Notes: generated by a model from the sequence alone, not told the origin. Counted from the first letter of the stretch, positions 1 through 8,358 are shown. The stretch is DNA of 64,000 nucleotides from Nocardiopsis suaedae (GCF_027706745.1 NZ_JAQFWP010000011.1:62001-126000); one strand, 5' to 3'. Program-made: numbers and translations.

Positions 1-1
1 A

Positions 2-1147
2 GCCCGGAACGTCTCCTGGTTCGCCCATGCTGTCGAGTACGCCCACTTCCGGTGGCCGGACATGGCGGGCAACACCCGCGCCAGCATGGTCGAAGCCCTC
101 ATGGCGGTCACCCCCGTCCTGGTCGATGACCTCCCGGGGGCGCCTGACAAGGAGACCCTCCGTTTCGCGCTCCGGAACTGGGCATTCGACCCCAACAAGG
201 AGCGTGCGCAGGCACCCAGGAGTACCCAGGCCGCCCTTGAATGGCTGGAGAAGGCGTCCCTGCCGATCAAGGCGCTCACCGATGCCAAGTTCCTCGGAGC
301 GGCCATGCGCGCGTGCGCGACCAAGCTCGATGGCACCTCTGCGGCGAGCGACTACTACAGCCGACGGCGGCGCGGCTTCAGCGGCGCCCTCACCTTCGCC
401 GTCACCAAGAAGAGGCTCGCTGAGAACCCGCTGAAGGACAAGGAGCTTCCGCAGGTGTGGCAACCTCCCAAGCTGGAGGACGAAGTCGACCCCCGAGCGA
501 TCGGCAACCCGCAGATCGTCCGCCATACGCTCACGATGGTGAGCTACGTCGGGCGCACCCAGGGGCCGCGGTTCGCCGCGTGGTTCGGCTGCATGTACTA
601 CGCGATGATGCGGCCCGAAGAAGTCGCCGGGCTCAAGCGCTCCGGGTGCAAGCTGCCTGTCGACGGCTGGGGCAAGCTCACCTTCGCAACGAGCACGGCG
701 GCCCCCGGGCGCCAGTGGACCGACTCGGGGGAGGTCCACGAGGAACGGGAGCTGAAGGGGAGGGGGAGGAAGAGCTCGCGGACGGTCCCCATCCCGCCGG
801 TTCTCGTGCGGATGCTCCGCGAGCACATCGCGGCCTTCGGCACCGACCCGAAGGGGCGGCTCTTCCACAGCAGGAACGGCAACCGGATTCAGCCCTCAAC
901 GTATTGGCAGGTCTGGCAGCGCACGCGGGAGCTGGCATTCGCTCCGGAGCAGCGGGAGGGGCCGCTGCTGAAGCGCCCCTACGACCTCCGGCACGCCGGG
1001 GTCACCTACCGGTTGAACCGCGGGGTGCCGGCCACGCAGGTCGCCAAGTGGGCGGGCCACAGTGTCGAGACCCTGCAGCGGGTGTATGCCCAGGTCTGGG
1101 CAGAGATGGACGAAGTCTGGATCGACCGTATGGGCGAAGACTGGTGA
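2..1147 (+). CDS. Tyrosine-type site-specific integrase, 5' end outside the window
   Basis: Tyrosine recombinase expected to insert or excise a mobile element. The frame is already open at base 2, well before the first internal ATG at 62, so the start lies to the left; 381 codons remain. The catalytic half shows the box I arginine (MRPEEVAGL, near base 611), a box II reading YDLRHAGVTY in which Tyr stands where many recombinases have the first His, then AGHS and the presumed nucleophile Tyr at 1085-1087 (RVYAQVW). Layout fits phage/ICE integrases of actinobacteria. It ends 213 bases before the 3' end of an opposite-strand tRNA-Arg, the usual arrangement for tRNA-targeting elements, so DNA to the left is probably element DNA. 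No excisionase is visible here. Confidence 0.9.
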   Translation, partial: ARNVSWFAHAVEYAHFRWPDMAGNTRASMVEALMAVTPVLVDDLPGAPDKETLRFALRNWAFDPNKERAQAPRSTQAALEWLEKASLPIKALTDAKFLGAAMRACATKLDGTSAASDYYSRRRRGFSGALTFAVTKKRLAENPLKDKELPQVWQPPKLEDEVDPRAIGNPQIVRHTLTMVSYVGRTQGPRFAAWFGCMYYAMMRPEEVAGLKRSGCKLPVDGWGKLTFATSTAAPGRQWTDSGEVHEERELKGRGRKSSRTVPIPPVLVRMLREHIAAFGTDPKGRLFHSRNGNRIQPSTYWQVWQRTRELAFAPEQREGPLLKRPYDLRHAGVTYRLNRGVPATQVAKWAGHSVETLQRVYAQVWAEMDEVWIDRMGEDW

Positions 1148-1181
1148 CGTGACGCAGATCACACGCGCGTAGCGCGCTGAA

Positions 1182-1220
1182 GGCGGAGACCCTGTCCGAT
1201 ACGGGGTCTCCGCCTTTTTT
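1182..1220 (+). terminator. Intrinsic terminator after the integrase
   Basis: An inverted repeat with arms GGCGGAGACCC and GGGTCTCCGCC separated by about ten bases is followed by six T residues (1215-1220). It begins 34 bases after the integrase stop codon and should end its transcript before the tRNA locus. Confidence 0.8.
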
Positions 1221-1295
1221 GTTCCATATGTCCTGACCGCACTGTGACCAGAGAAGTCCGCGAAACGTGCTTCCGGGTGACACGAGATGACATAC

Positions 1296-1329
1296 AAAAA
1301 CCAGCGGGCGCCGAAGCATTCCCGCTGGT
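1296..1329 (-). terminator. Intrinsic terminator of the tRNA-Arg transcript
   Basis: Read on the minus strand, a perfect 9-bp stem (ACCAGCGGG and CCCGCTGGT) with a 12-base loop is followed by a T run (A run at 1296-1300 on the plus strand). It lies about 30 bases beyond the tRNA 3' end, where a tRNA terminator is expected. Confidence 0.8.
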
Positions 1330-1360
1330 CAGAGTGCGATCTGTGGAGGTCGCTGCGATG

Positions 1361-1385
1361 TGCCCCCTGGAGGATTCGAACCTCC
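1361..1385. other. Candidate attachment-site core at the tRNA-Arg 3' end
   Basis: Integrases of this type usually recombine inside the T arm and acceptor stem of their target tRNA and leave a direct repeat of that segment at the other end of the element. This is the tRNA-side copy by position only. The partner copy would lie left of the window and cannot be seen, so the extent is a guess. Confidence 0.35.
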
Positions 1386-1432
1386 GCACACGGCTCCGGA
1401 GGCCGTTGCTCTATCCCCTGAGCTAAGGGGGC
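1361..1432 (-). tRNA. tRNA-Arg (anticodon CCG)
   Basis: A 72-base cloverleaf on the minus strand. The acceptor arms GCCCCCT and AGGGGGC pair fully, the anticodon stem ACGGC/GCCGT encloses the loop CTCCGGA with anticodon CCG (codon CGG), and the T arm GGAGG/CCTCC encloses TTCGAAT. The 3' CCA is not encoded. CGG is a used arginine codon in such GC-rich genomes. Its 3' end points at the integrase, so it is a plausible integration site. Confidence 0.95.
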
Positions 1433-1508
1433 GCGCTGCGTGATCCACTCTAGCAGTACTGCGGGGGTGGATCGTGCGAAACGGCCGCGCGGGCGGCGGT
1501 GCGGGCGC

Positions 1509-1514
1509 TACTCT
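1509..1514 (+). promoter_or_regulatory. -10 element TACTCT, leaderless start of the response regulator
   Basis: TACTCT is followed by exactly seven bases and then the GTG at 1522, so transcription would start at or next to the start codon. No Shine-Dalgarno sequence precedes that GTG, which fits a leaderless mRNA. No clear -35 element is visible. Confidence 0.55.
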
Positions 1515-1521
1515 CGCGGAC

Positions 1522-1902
1522 GTGAAAGAAGCGGTGGCTCGGGTGCTGGTGGTCGACGACAACGAGGTCATCAGGCAGCTCATAGCGGTGAACCTGCAGC
1601 TCGAAGGGTTCGAGGTGCACCAGGCCGTCGACGGCCGGGAGTGCCTGGAGCGGGCCGAGGAGGTCCGGCCGCACGTCATCACGCTCGACGTGATGATGCC
1701 GCGGCTCGACGGCTGGGTCACCGCCACGCGCCTGCGCGAGAACGCCGGGACCCGCGAGGCCAAGGTCGTGCTCATCACCGCCCGCGCCCAGGGGGAGGAC
1801 CTGCGGCGCGGCGAGGAGCTCGGCGTCGACGCCTACCTCACCAAGCCCTTCGACCCGAACGAGCTCATCGGCACCGTCCGCGAGCTCGCCGGGGTCGCCT
1901 GA
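1522..1902 (+). CDS. Stand-alone CheY-like response regulator receiver protein
   Basis: A 126-residue receiver domain with no output domain, probably acting by protein-protein contact. Acid pocket Asp12-Asp13, phosphoacceptor Asp56 (LDVMMP), Thr86 and Lys108 (TKPF) are all present, so phosphorylation should work. GTG at 1522 was chosen because a -10 element sits seven bases upstream. An in-frame GTG at 1474 would add 16 low-complexity residues (RNGRAGGGAG) and is less likely. The stop overlaps the ATG of the next gene (TGATG), so the two are translationally coupled. No cognate kinase is adjacent. This is an orphan regulator paired in cis with an ArgS-related protein. Confidence 0.85.
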   Translation: MKEAVARVLVVDDNEVIRQLIAVNLQLEGFEVHQAVDGRECLERAEEVRPHVITLDVMMPRLDGWVTATRLRENAGTREAKVVLITARAQGEDLRRGEELGVDAYLTKPFDPNELIGTVRELAGVA

Positions 1903-3032
1903 TGGCGCTCGCCTCCGCCTCCCCCTGGGAGCTCGACGCCGCCGTGCGCCGCGCCGCCGCCCGCGTCCTGGGGGCCGACCCCGCCGCCCTCCCCCCGGCC
2001 GACCCGCGCAGGGACAGGGACGCCCTCGCCTTCACCTCCGCCATCGCCCTGAGGGCGGGGGAGCAGGCGGGGCAGGACACGGAGTCGCTCGCCCTCGGTA
2101 TCGCCGACCGCCTCAGACGCGAGGACGGCATCGTCGACGCCTCCGCCGGCCCCGGCGGCCGCCTCCTCCTCACCCCCGACCCCCGCCTCTTCGGCCCCCT
2201 CCTCCGCGACGCCCGCGACGGGGCGGTGTTCCTCGCCTCCGGGCGGCGCCCCGCGCCCCCGCTCCCCGGGCTCACCGGCCTCGCCGACCTCCCGACCCTG
2301 CACTCCGCCCGTGCCGCCGCCCGCGACGACGCCCGGAGGAGATTGGGGAGACCGGAAGGAACAGCGGGAGGGGGAGAGGACGGGGGAGCACGGGAAGGAG
2401 AGGGGCGGGCCGGCGCCGGTTGGCGGGAACCGCTCGTCGACCGCCCCCGCCTCGACACCGAGCCCGGCCGCCTCATCGCTGCCGTCGGGGAGGCCTCCGC
2501 CCGCTTCGCCTTCTGCCGCTCGCTCTCCGAACACCCCCGTCCCGGCGAGCTCACCGGCCCCCGCCTGCCCGCCCTGCCCACCGCCGACGACCCCGGCGCC
2601 TGGGCCCACCTCACCGCCGACAACCCCGCCTTCGCCGTCCGCTACGCCCACGCGCACGCCGTGGCGGCGCAGCGGTGGCAGGCCGGGGAGGAAGGGGAGG
2701 GGAGAGAAGGGGAGGGGGACGCGGGAAGAGACGCGGCGGGACGCGCGTTGCACCTTCCGGGAGAGCCCGACCCGGACCTGACCGGCCTCCTCGGCGCCCT
2801 CTACGACGGGCCCGGCACCGCCGCCGCGGCCGCGCGGCGTGGGCGACCCCATATGCTGGTCAGATACCTGGAGGGGCTCGCCACGGCCTACCATGTGTGG
2901 GCCGGTCCCCGCGACGGCGCGGGGGCAGCGGGGGAGCGCGCCGCCCACCGGCAGGACCTGCGCGCCGCCGTGTCCGGAGTCCTCGGAGCCGGCCTCCTCC
3001 TCATCGGTGTGACCGCGCCCACAAGGCTCTAG
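1902..3032 (+). CDS. nrtL: ArgS-related anticodon-binding (DALR domain) protein without catalytic core (NrtL-like)
   Basis: A 376-residue protein built from the two tRNA-contacting ends of arginyl-tRNA synthetase. Residues about 40-95 resemble the ArgS N-terminal additional domain (ALAFTSAIALRAG, then IADRLRREDGIV). Residues about 310-376 resemble the DALR anticodon-binding domain (VRYLEGLATAYH to IGVTAPTRL). There is no HIGH or KMSKS motif between them, so it cannot aminoacylate. Two Gly/Glu/Arg-rich stretches, from polypurine DNA at about 2335-2409 and 2681-2740, interrupt it in frame. It overlaps the response regulator stop and lies just upstream of lysA; I recall the same lysA neighbourhood and the name NrtL from other actinobacteria. 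Function unknown; binding of tRNA-Arg is inference. Confidence 0.8.
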   Translation: MALASASPWELDAAVRRAAARVLGADPAALPPADPRRDRDALAFTSAIALRAGEQAGQDTESLALGIADRLRREDGIVDASAGPGGRLLLTPDPRLFGPLLRDARDGAVFLASGRRPAPPLPGLTGLADLPTLHSARAAARDDARRRLGRPEGTAGGGEDGGAREGEGRAGAGWREPLVDRPRLDTEPGRLIAAVGEASARFAFCRSLSEHPRPGELTGPRLPALPTADDPGAWAHLTADNPAFAVRYAHAHAVAAQRWQAGEEGEGREGEGDAGRDAAGRALHLPGEPDPDLTGLLGALYDGPGTAAAAARRGRPHMLVRYLEGLATAYHVWAGPRDGAGAAGERAAHRQDLRAAVSGVLGAGLLLIGVTAPTRL

Positions 3033-3098
3033 GCACCCCGGCCCCGCCCCGCCCGTGACACGCTTCCCAGAGCCCCGACACACCGCCGAGAGCCGTAC

Positions 3099-4490
3099 AT
3101 GAGCCGTTACGCCCACCCCGCAGGCCCCCGCCACGCGGACGTGCTGCCCGAGGACCACCCGCCCGCCCCGCCCGACGTCCTCTACGCCCTCGACCCGCGG
3201 GTGTGGCCCGGCGGCGCCCACCGCGCCGGCGGGGAGATCGTGCTGGGCGGGATCCCGGCCGCCGACCTGGCCCGCGAATACGGCACCCCGCTGTTCATCC
3301 TCGACGAGGAGGACTTCCGCGCCCGCGCCCGCGAGTTCCGCGACTCCTTCGCCGCCGTCGGCGCCGACGTCTACTACGCCGGCAAGGCCCTGCTCACCAA
3401 GGCCGTCGCCGGGTGGGTCCGGGACGAGGGGCTCAAGCTCGACGTGTGCAGCGGCGGCGAGCTCGCCGTCGCCCTGGCCGCCGGGTTCCCTCCCGAGGAC
3501 ATCGGCCTGCACGGCAACAACAAGTCCGGGGCCGAGCTGGCCCGCGCCGTGGACGCCGGGGTGGGCCGCATCATCGTCGACTCCTTCGACGAGATCGACC
3601 GCCTCGAGCGCATCGCCGCCGACCGCGGCGCCCGCCCCCGGGTGCTGGTCCGCGTCACCACCGGCGTGGAGGCGCACACCCACGAGTTCGTCGCCACCGC
3701 CCACGACGACCAGAAGTTCGGCCTGGCGCTGAGCACCGGCGCCGCCGAGCGCGCCGTGCGGCGCCTGCTCGAATCCGACCACGCCGAGCTGGTCGGCCTG
3801 CACTCGCACATCGGCTCGCAGATCTTCGACACCGCCGGTTTCGAGGTCGCCGCCCGCCGCGTCGCCGCGTTCCTGGCCCGCATCCACGCCGACACCGGCG
3901 CCACCCTGTCCGAACTGGACCTGGGCGGCGGTCTGGGCATCGCCTACACCCCCGCCGACACCCCGCTGGCCGCCAAGGACATCGCGCAGAGCCTCAGCGC
4001 CATCGTCGCCCGCGAGTGCGAGGCCGGGGGCCTACCGGTCCCGCGGCTGTCGGTCGAGCCCGGCCGCGCCGTCGCCGGGCCCGCCGGGGTCACCCTCTAC
4101 ACCGTCGGCACCGTCAAGGACGTCGAGGGCATCCGCACCTACGTCAGCGTCGACGGCGGCATGAGCGACAACATCCGCACCGCCCTGTACGGCGCCGAGT
4201 ACACCTGCGCCCCCGCCTCCCGCGCCGGCTCCGCCGAGCCGATGCTCTCCCGCCTGGTCGGCAAGCACTGCGAGAGCGGCGACATCATCGTGAACGACCT
4301 GTACCTGCCCCGGGACCTGCGCCCCGGCGACCTCGTCGCGGTGGCCGCCACCGGCGCCTACTGCCACTCGATGGCCAGCAACTACAACCACCTGCCCCGC
4401 CCGGCGGTGGTCGCGGTGCGCGGCGGGGCGTCCCGGACGCTGGTGCGCCGCGAGACCGAGGAGGACCTGCTCCGCCTCGACCAGGGCTGA
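3099..4490 (+). CDS. lysA: Diaminopimelate decarboxylase
   Basis: PLP-dependent decarboxylation of meso-diaminopimelate to L-lysine, the last step of lysine synthesis, cytosolic. The 463-residue protein has the fold III PLP lysine at Lys96 (YYAGK), the HSHIGSQ phosphate-binding stretch near 235-241, the glycine-rich ELDLGGGLG, EPGR at 320-323, and the dimer-interface active-site Cys391 in CESGD. Length is usual for the actinobacterial enzyme, which has an N-terminal extension of about 40 residues. It lies 66 bases after the ArgS-related gene and 56 bases before hom, so lysine and threonine genes share one locus and both draw on aspartate semialdehyde metabolism. Confidence 0.96.
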   Translation: MSRYAHPAGPRHADVLPEDHPPAPPDVLYALDPRVWPGGAHRAGGEIVLGGIPAADLAREYGTPLFILDEEDFRARAREFRDSFAAVGADVYYAGKALLTKAVAGWVRDEGLKLDVCSGGELAVALAAGFPPEDIGLHGNNKSGAELARAVDAGVGRIIVDSFDEIDRLERIAADRGARPRVLVRVTTGVEAHTHEFVATAHDDQKFGLALSTGAAERAVRRLLESDHAELVGLHSHIGSQIFDTAGFEVAARRVAAFLARIHADTGATLSELDLGGGLGIAYTPADTPLAAKDIAQSLSAIVARECEAGGLPVPRLSVEPGRAVAGPAGVTLYTVGTVKDVEGIRTYVSVDGGMSDNIRTALYGAEYTCAPASRAGSAEPMLSRLVGKHCESGDIIVNDLYLPRDLRPGDLVAVAATGAYCHSMASNYNHLPRPAVVAVRGGASRTLVRRETEEDLLRLDQG

Positions 4491-4546
4491 CCGGGACAGG
4501 AACAGGAACCGCAGAAGCACATGAGAGAAGTGGGAGTCACCCCCCT

Positions 4547-5845
4547 ATGGCGATGAAGGTGGCGCTGCTCGGATGCGGCGTCGTTGGTGCTGAAGTCGTC
4601 CGCCTGATCGACGAGCAGTCCGAGGAGCTCGCCGCGCGCATCGGCACGCCCGTCGAGATCGGCGGGATCGCGGTGCGGCGCCTGGGCCGCTCCCGCGGCA
4701 CGGGCCTGGACCCCGAGCTGTTCACCACCGACGCCGCGTCCCTCGTCACGCGCGACGACATCGACCTGGTGGTGGAGGTGATCGGCGGGATCGAGCCGGC
4801 CCGCTCGCTCCTGCTGTCGGCGATCAAGGCCGGCAAGTCGGTGGTCACCGCCAACAAGGCGCTGCTCGCCGAGGACGGCGCCACCATCCACGACGCCGCC
4901 CGCGAGGCCGGGGTGGACGTGTTCTACGAGGCCGCCGTCGCCGGGGCCATCCCGCTGCTGCGGCCGCTGCGCGACTCGCTGGCCGGGGACCGCGTCCGCC
5001 GCGTCATGGGCATCGTCAACGGCACCACCAACTTCATCCTCGACCGGATGGACGCCCAGGGCGCCGGGTTCGCCGAGTCCCTGGAGGAGGCCCAGGCGCT
5101 GGGCTACGCCGAGGCCGACCCCACCGCCGACGTGGAGGGCTTCGACGCCGCCGCCAAGGCCGCCATCCTGGCCCGGCTGGCCTTCCACACCCGGCAGGTC
5201 ACCGCCGCCGACGTGCACCGCGAGGGCATCACCGGGGTGACCGCCGCCGACATCGCCAGCGCCAAGGCCATGGGCTGCGTCGTCAAACCCCTGGCGATCT
5301 GCCAGCTCTCCGAGGACGGCGCCTCGGTCGGGGTGCGCGTGCACCCGGCCATGCTGCCCCGCGAGCACCCGCTGGCCACCGTCGGCGGCGCCTACAACGC
5401 CGTGTTCGTGGAGGCCGAGTCGGCCGGGCGGCTGATGTTCTACGGCGCCGGCGCCGGGGGCGCCCCCACCGCCAGCGCCGTGCTCGGCGACCTGGTCGCG
5501 GTGGGCCGCAACCGGCTCGCCGCCACCTCGGTGGGCGAGGGCGCGCACGACACCGGCCTGCCGGTGCACCCGATGGGCGCCACCGTCACCCGCTACCACC
5601 TGTCCCTGGACGTGGCCGACCGGCCCGGCGTGCTGGCCCGGGTGGCCGAGGTGTTCGCCGAGAACGGGGTGTCCATCATGAACGTGCGCCAGGAGGGGCG
5701 CGGCGACGACGCCCAGCTCGTCCTGGTCAGCCACCCCGCCCCGGACGCGGCGCTGGACGCCACCGTGGAGCGGCTGCGCGCCCTGGACGAGGTGCGCTCG
5801 GTGGCCAGCGTCATGCGGGTCGAGGCGCTCGGTACGGGCATCTAG
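4547..5845 (+). CDS. hom: Homoserine dehydrogenase with C-terminal ACT domain
   Basis: NAD(P)-dependent reduction of aspartate semialdehyde to homoserine, the branch point to threonine and methionine. The 432-residue protein opens with the Rossmann motif LLGCGVVG (residues about 6-13), carries the catalytic-domain stretch GIVNGTTNFIL and EADPTADVEGFDAA, and ends with an ACT domain (about 350-425, SLDVADRPGVLARVAEVF) that typically mediates feedback inhibition by threonine. ATG at 4547 follows a purine-rich ribosome site at 4524-4536; a second in-frame ATG lies two codons on. It is followed after 73 bases by thrC. Confidence 0.96.
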   Translation: MAMKVALLGCGVVGAEVVRLIDEQSEELAARIGTPVEIGGIAVRRLGRSRGTGLDPELFTTDAASLVTRDDIDLVVEVIGGIEPARSLLLSAIKAGKSVVTANKALLAEDGATIHDAAREAGVDVFYEAAVAGAIPLLRPLRDSLAGDRVRRVMGIVNGTTNFILDRMDAQGAGFAESLEEAQALGYAEADPTADVEGFDAAAKAAILARLAFHTRQVTAADVHREGITGVTAADIASAKAMGCVVKPLAICQLSEDGASVGVRVHPAMLPREHPLATVGGAYNAVFVEAESAGRLMFYGAGAGGAPTASAVLGDLVAVGRNRLAATSVGEGAHDTGLPVHPMGATVTRYHLSLDVADRPGVLARVAEVFAENGVSIMNVRQEGRGDDAQLVLVSHPAPDAALDATVERLRALDEVRSVASVMRVEALGTGI

Positions 5846-5853
5846 ACTGCTGG

Positions 5854-5871
5854 CGCGGGTTCCCGCGTTTT
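5854..5871 (+). terminator. Weak terminator-like hairpin between hom and thrC
   Basis: A short stem (CGCGG/CCGCG, loop GTTC) followed by TTTT lies 9 bases after the hom stop. It is small for an intrinsic terminator, so it may attenuate rather than end transcription before thrC. Confidence 0.35.
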
Positions 5872-5875
5872 CCGT

Positions 5876-5902
5876 ATCACTTCTGATCAATCACTTCTGA
5901 TC
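5876..5902 (+). repeat. Two tandem copies of ATCACTTCTGATC upstream of thrC
   Basis: The 13-base unit ATCACTTCTGATC occurs at 5876-5888 and again at 5890-5902. This AT-rich patch in very GC-rich DNA lies directly before the thrC ribosome site (GAGAGG near 5904-5910). It could be a regulator site or part of a thrC promoter. Confidence 0.6.
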
Positions 5903-5918
5903 GCGAGAGGTCCCTGTC

Positions 5919-6983
5919 GTGAGCATGGCACGGGCGTGGCGCGGGGTGGTCGAGGAGTACCGCGACCGCCTCCCCGTCACGGCGAACACCCCGGTGGTCA
6001 CCCTCCAGGAGGGCGGCACCCCGCTGGTACCGGCGCGGCGGGTGTCGGAGCTGACCGGCTGCGAGGTCTTCCTGAAGGTGGAGGGCCTCAACCCCACCGG
6101 CTCCTTCAAGGACCGCGGCATGACGATGGCCATCAGCAAGGCCGCCGAGGACGGGGCGCAGGCGGTCATCTGCGCCTCCACCGGCAACACCAGCGCCAGC
6201 GCCGCCGCCTACGCGGTGCGCGCCGGCATGACCTGCGCGGTGCTGGTGCCGCAGGGCAAGATCGCGATGGGCAAGCTCGCCCAGGCGCTCGTGCACGGCG
6301 CCAAGCTGCTGCAGGTCGACGGCAACTTCGACGACTGCCTGGAGCTGGCGCGCAAGCTGTCGGTGGACTACCCGGTGGCGCTGGTCAACTCGGTCAACCC
6401 CTACCGGCTGCAGGGCCAGAAGACCGCCGCCTTCGAGGTGGTCGACGCCCTGGGCGACGCCCCCGACGTGCACTGCCTGCCGGTGGGCAACGCCGGGAAC
6501 ATCACCGCCTACTGGATGGGCTACAAGGAGTTCGCCGCCGAGGGCCCCGCCACCGGCACCCCGCGCATGCTCGGCTTCCAGGCCAGCGGCGCCGCGCCGA
6601 TCGTCGGCGGCGAGCCGGTGCGCTCCCCGCGCACCATCGCCACCGCGATCCGCATCGGCAACCCCGCCTCCTGGCAGACCGCCGAGCAGGCCCGGGACGA
6701 GTCCGGCGGGGCCATCGCCTCGGTCACCGACCGGCAGATCCTGGCCGCCTACCGGATGCTCGCCGCCGAGGAGGGCGTCTTCGTGGAGCTCGCCTCGGCC
6801 GCCAGCGTCGCCGGGCTGCTGCAGAGCGCCGAGGCCGGGGGCGTCGCGCCCGGCTCCCGGGTGGTCTGCACGGTGACCGGGAACGGCCTGAAGGACCCCG
6901 ACTGGGCGCTGGCCGGCGCCTCGTCGGCGACCACGGTCCCGGTGGACGCCCGCGCCGCCGCGGGCGCCCTGGGCCTGGCGTGA
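5919..6983 (+). CDS. thrC: Threonine synthase
   Basis: PLP enzyme converting O-phosphohomoserine to threonine and phosphate. The 354-residue protein shows the PLP-binding lysine Lys64 in GSFKDRGM, the SxxN-like loop [13 protein letters not shown], and the phosphate-binding [10 protein letters not shown]. Length fits the short class of threonine synthase usual in actinobacteria. GTG at 5919 is used; an ATG two codons later is possible. The stop codon overlaps the GTG of thrB (GTGA), so the two are translationally coupled, which suits their consecutive reactions. Confidence 0.96.
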   Translation: MSMARAWRGVVEEYRDRLPVTANTPVVTLQEGGTPLVPARRVSELTGCEVFLKVEGLNPTGSFKDRGMTMAISKAAEDGAQAVICASTGNTSASAAAYAVRAGMTCAVLVPQGKIAMGKLAQALVHGAKLLQVDGNFDDCLELARKLSVDYPVALVNSVNPYRLQGQKTAAFEVVDALGDAPDVHCLPVGNAGNITAYWMGYKEFAAEGPATGTPRMLGFQASGAAPIVGGEPVRSPRTIATAIRIGNPASWQTAEQARDESGGAIASVTDRQILAAYRMLAAEEGVFVELASAASVAGLLQSAEAGGVAPGSRVVCTVTGNGLKDPDWALAGASSATTVPVDARAAAGALGLA

Positions 6984-7975
6984 GCGCCGCGCCCGCCGGG
7001 GTGCGCGTGCTCACCCCGGCCACCAGCGCCAACCTGGGCCCCGGCTTCGACGCCATGGGGCTGGCCCTGGACCTGCACGACGAGGTCGAGGCCCGCGTCC
7101 GCGACGACGGGCGGGTGCGCGTGTCGGTCGAGGGCGAGGGCGCCGGGACGGTGCCCGAGGGGCCGGGACACCTCGTCGCCCGCGCCTTCCGCGCCGCCTG
7201 GGAGGCCGCGGGGGAGCGGCCCCCGGGCGTGGAGCTGCGCTGCCGCAACGCCGTCCCGCACGGGCGCGGGCTGGGCTCGTCGGCCTCGGCGATCACCGCC
7301 GGGGTCGCGGCCGCCGCCGCCCTGGCGGGGCGGGTGGGGCCGGACGGGGACGTCGACCGGGACTGGGTGTTCGGCACCGCCGCCGACATCGAGGGCCACC
7401 CCGACAACGTGGCCCCCTGCGTGTACGGGGGGTTCACCCTGTCCTGGGGCGGGCGCGGGGCCTGGCGGGCGCTGCGCCTGGAGCCCGACCCGCGGCTGCG
7501 GCCGGTGGTGTGCGTCCCGGACGCCGAACTGTCCACCGAGGCCGCGCGCGGGCTGCTGCCGGCCGAGGTGCCGCACGCCGACGCCGCGTTCACGGCGGGC
7601 CGGGCGGCGCTGCTCACCGCGGCCGTTTCCGGCCACCCCGAGCTGCTCCTGGAGGCGACCGAGGACCGCCTGCACGAGCGCTACCGTGCCGCCGCCATGC
7701 CCGAGAGCGCCCGTCTGGCCGCCGACCTGCGCGGACGGGACGGCTTGGCCGCGGTGGTCTCCGGCGCGGGGCCCACCGTGCTGGTGCTCGCCGCCGATGG
7801 GGGCACCGGTGCCCGAAACGCCCCAGTGGCGGGCGATGTCGGGCAAATCCATCGGGATGCGGTTGATTCGATTCGCGCCCGAACGGGTACGGCTTGGCAC
7901 ATACGCCCCTTAGCAATCGATCCGGCTGGGGTGCGGATCAGTTCTCCCCGTTCATTGACCAGTGTCGAGGAATAG
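6980..7975 (+). CDS. thrB: Homoserine kinase (GHMP family)
   Basis: ATP-dependent phosphorylation of homoserine to O-phosphohomoserine, the substrate of the thrC product just upstream. It has the GHMP signature [16 protein letters not shown] (about residues 93-108), an N-terminal [15 protein letters not shown] and the C-terminal [11 protein letters not shown] loop. The GTG start at 6980 overlaps the thrC stop by four bases. The protein is 331 residues; the last 40 or so (from [10 protein letters not shown] on) are less like the family and contain unusually AT-rich codons, so the C-terminus may be a lineage-specific tail. Confidence 0.94.
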   Translation: MSAAPAGVRVLTPATSANLGPGFDAMGLALDLHDEVEARVRDDGRVRVSVEGEGAGTVPEGPGHLVARAFRAAWEAAGERPPGVELRCRNAVPHGRGLGSSASAITAGVAAAAALAGRVGPDGDVDRDWVFGTAADIEGHPDNVAPCVYGGFTLSWGGRGAWRALRLEPDPRLRPVVCVPDAELSTEAARGLLPAEVPHADAAFTAGRAALLTAAVSGHPELLLEATEDRLHERYRAAAMPESARLAADLRGRDGLAAVVSGAGPTVLVLAADGGTGARNAPVAGDVGQIHRDAVDSIRARTGTAWHIRPLAIDPAGVRISSPRSLTSVEE

Positions 7976-8358
7976 CCTTGGGCTCCGGTGATGTTAGGCT
8001 GGTCGTAGCACCAGATGCCCCGTTGCGGGGCGTGTGCTCATCCGCCACAGGGACCTCCGCGCCACGCGGGCCGGCCCCCGTGTCGAGCTCACGTCGCCCC
8101 CGCGGCCCCGCCCATCCCACCGAGGCGCCGTCCTCGCCCGGCGAGAGCGACAGAACGGTCCGCGGGACGAACCATCGAGCTCACCGCCCCGACGTCTGGC
8201 TGTACCCAGAGCCCGCCGCGATTGGGTAAGGGCGCCGACCGACGGTTCCCGACAACCACGTGGGGCACGCCCGACCCGGCCCCCGCCGGTTCGCACCACC
8301 GGGCCGGCCGTTCTTGACATGACAACGGCACGAGCCCGCTCCTTGGGAAGGACCCTTA
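7976..8358 (+). other. Long C-rich leader region upstream of rho
   Basis: 383 bases without a credible gene. The left end is AT-richer, with possible -10 elements (AATAGCCT near 7971, TTAGGCT near 7993). The rest is conspicuously C-rich on the sense strand; I counted 58 C and 37 G in 8041-8160. There is a small hairpin of CCCC/GGGG around 8020. Long C-over-G leaders are what Rho itself binds, so this may be an autoregulatory leader. That role is inference. Confidence 0.5.

Noticed and set aside
1833-3887. A 684-codon minus-strand frame over the ArgS-related gene and lysA
   Set aside because: Gly/Val/Gln-rich low complexity with no domain; artefact of GC bias.
8015-8317. A 100-codon plus-strand frame in the rho leader
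   Set aside because: Pro/Arg/His-rich without family resemblance or ribosome site; better read as untranslated leader.
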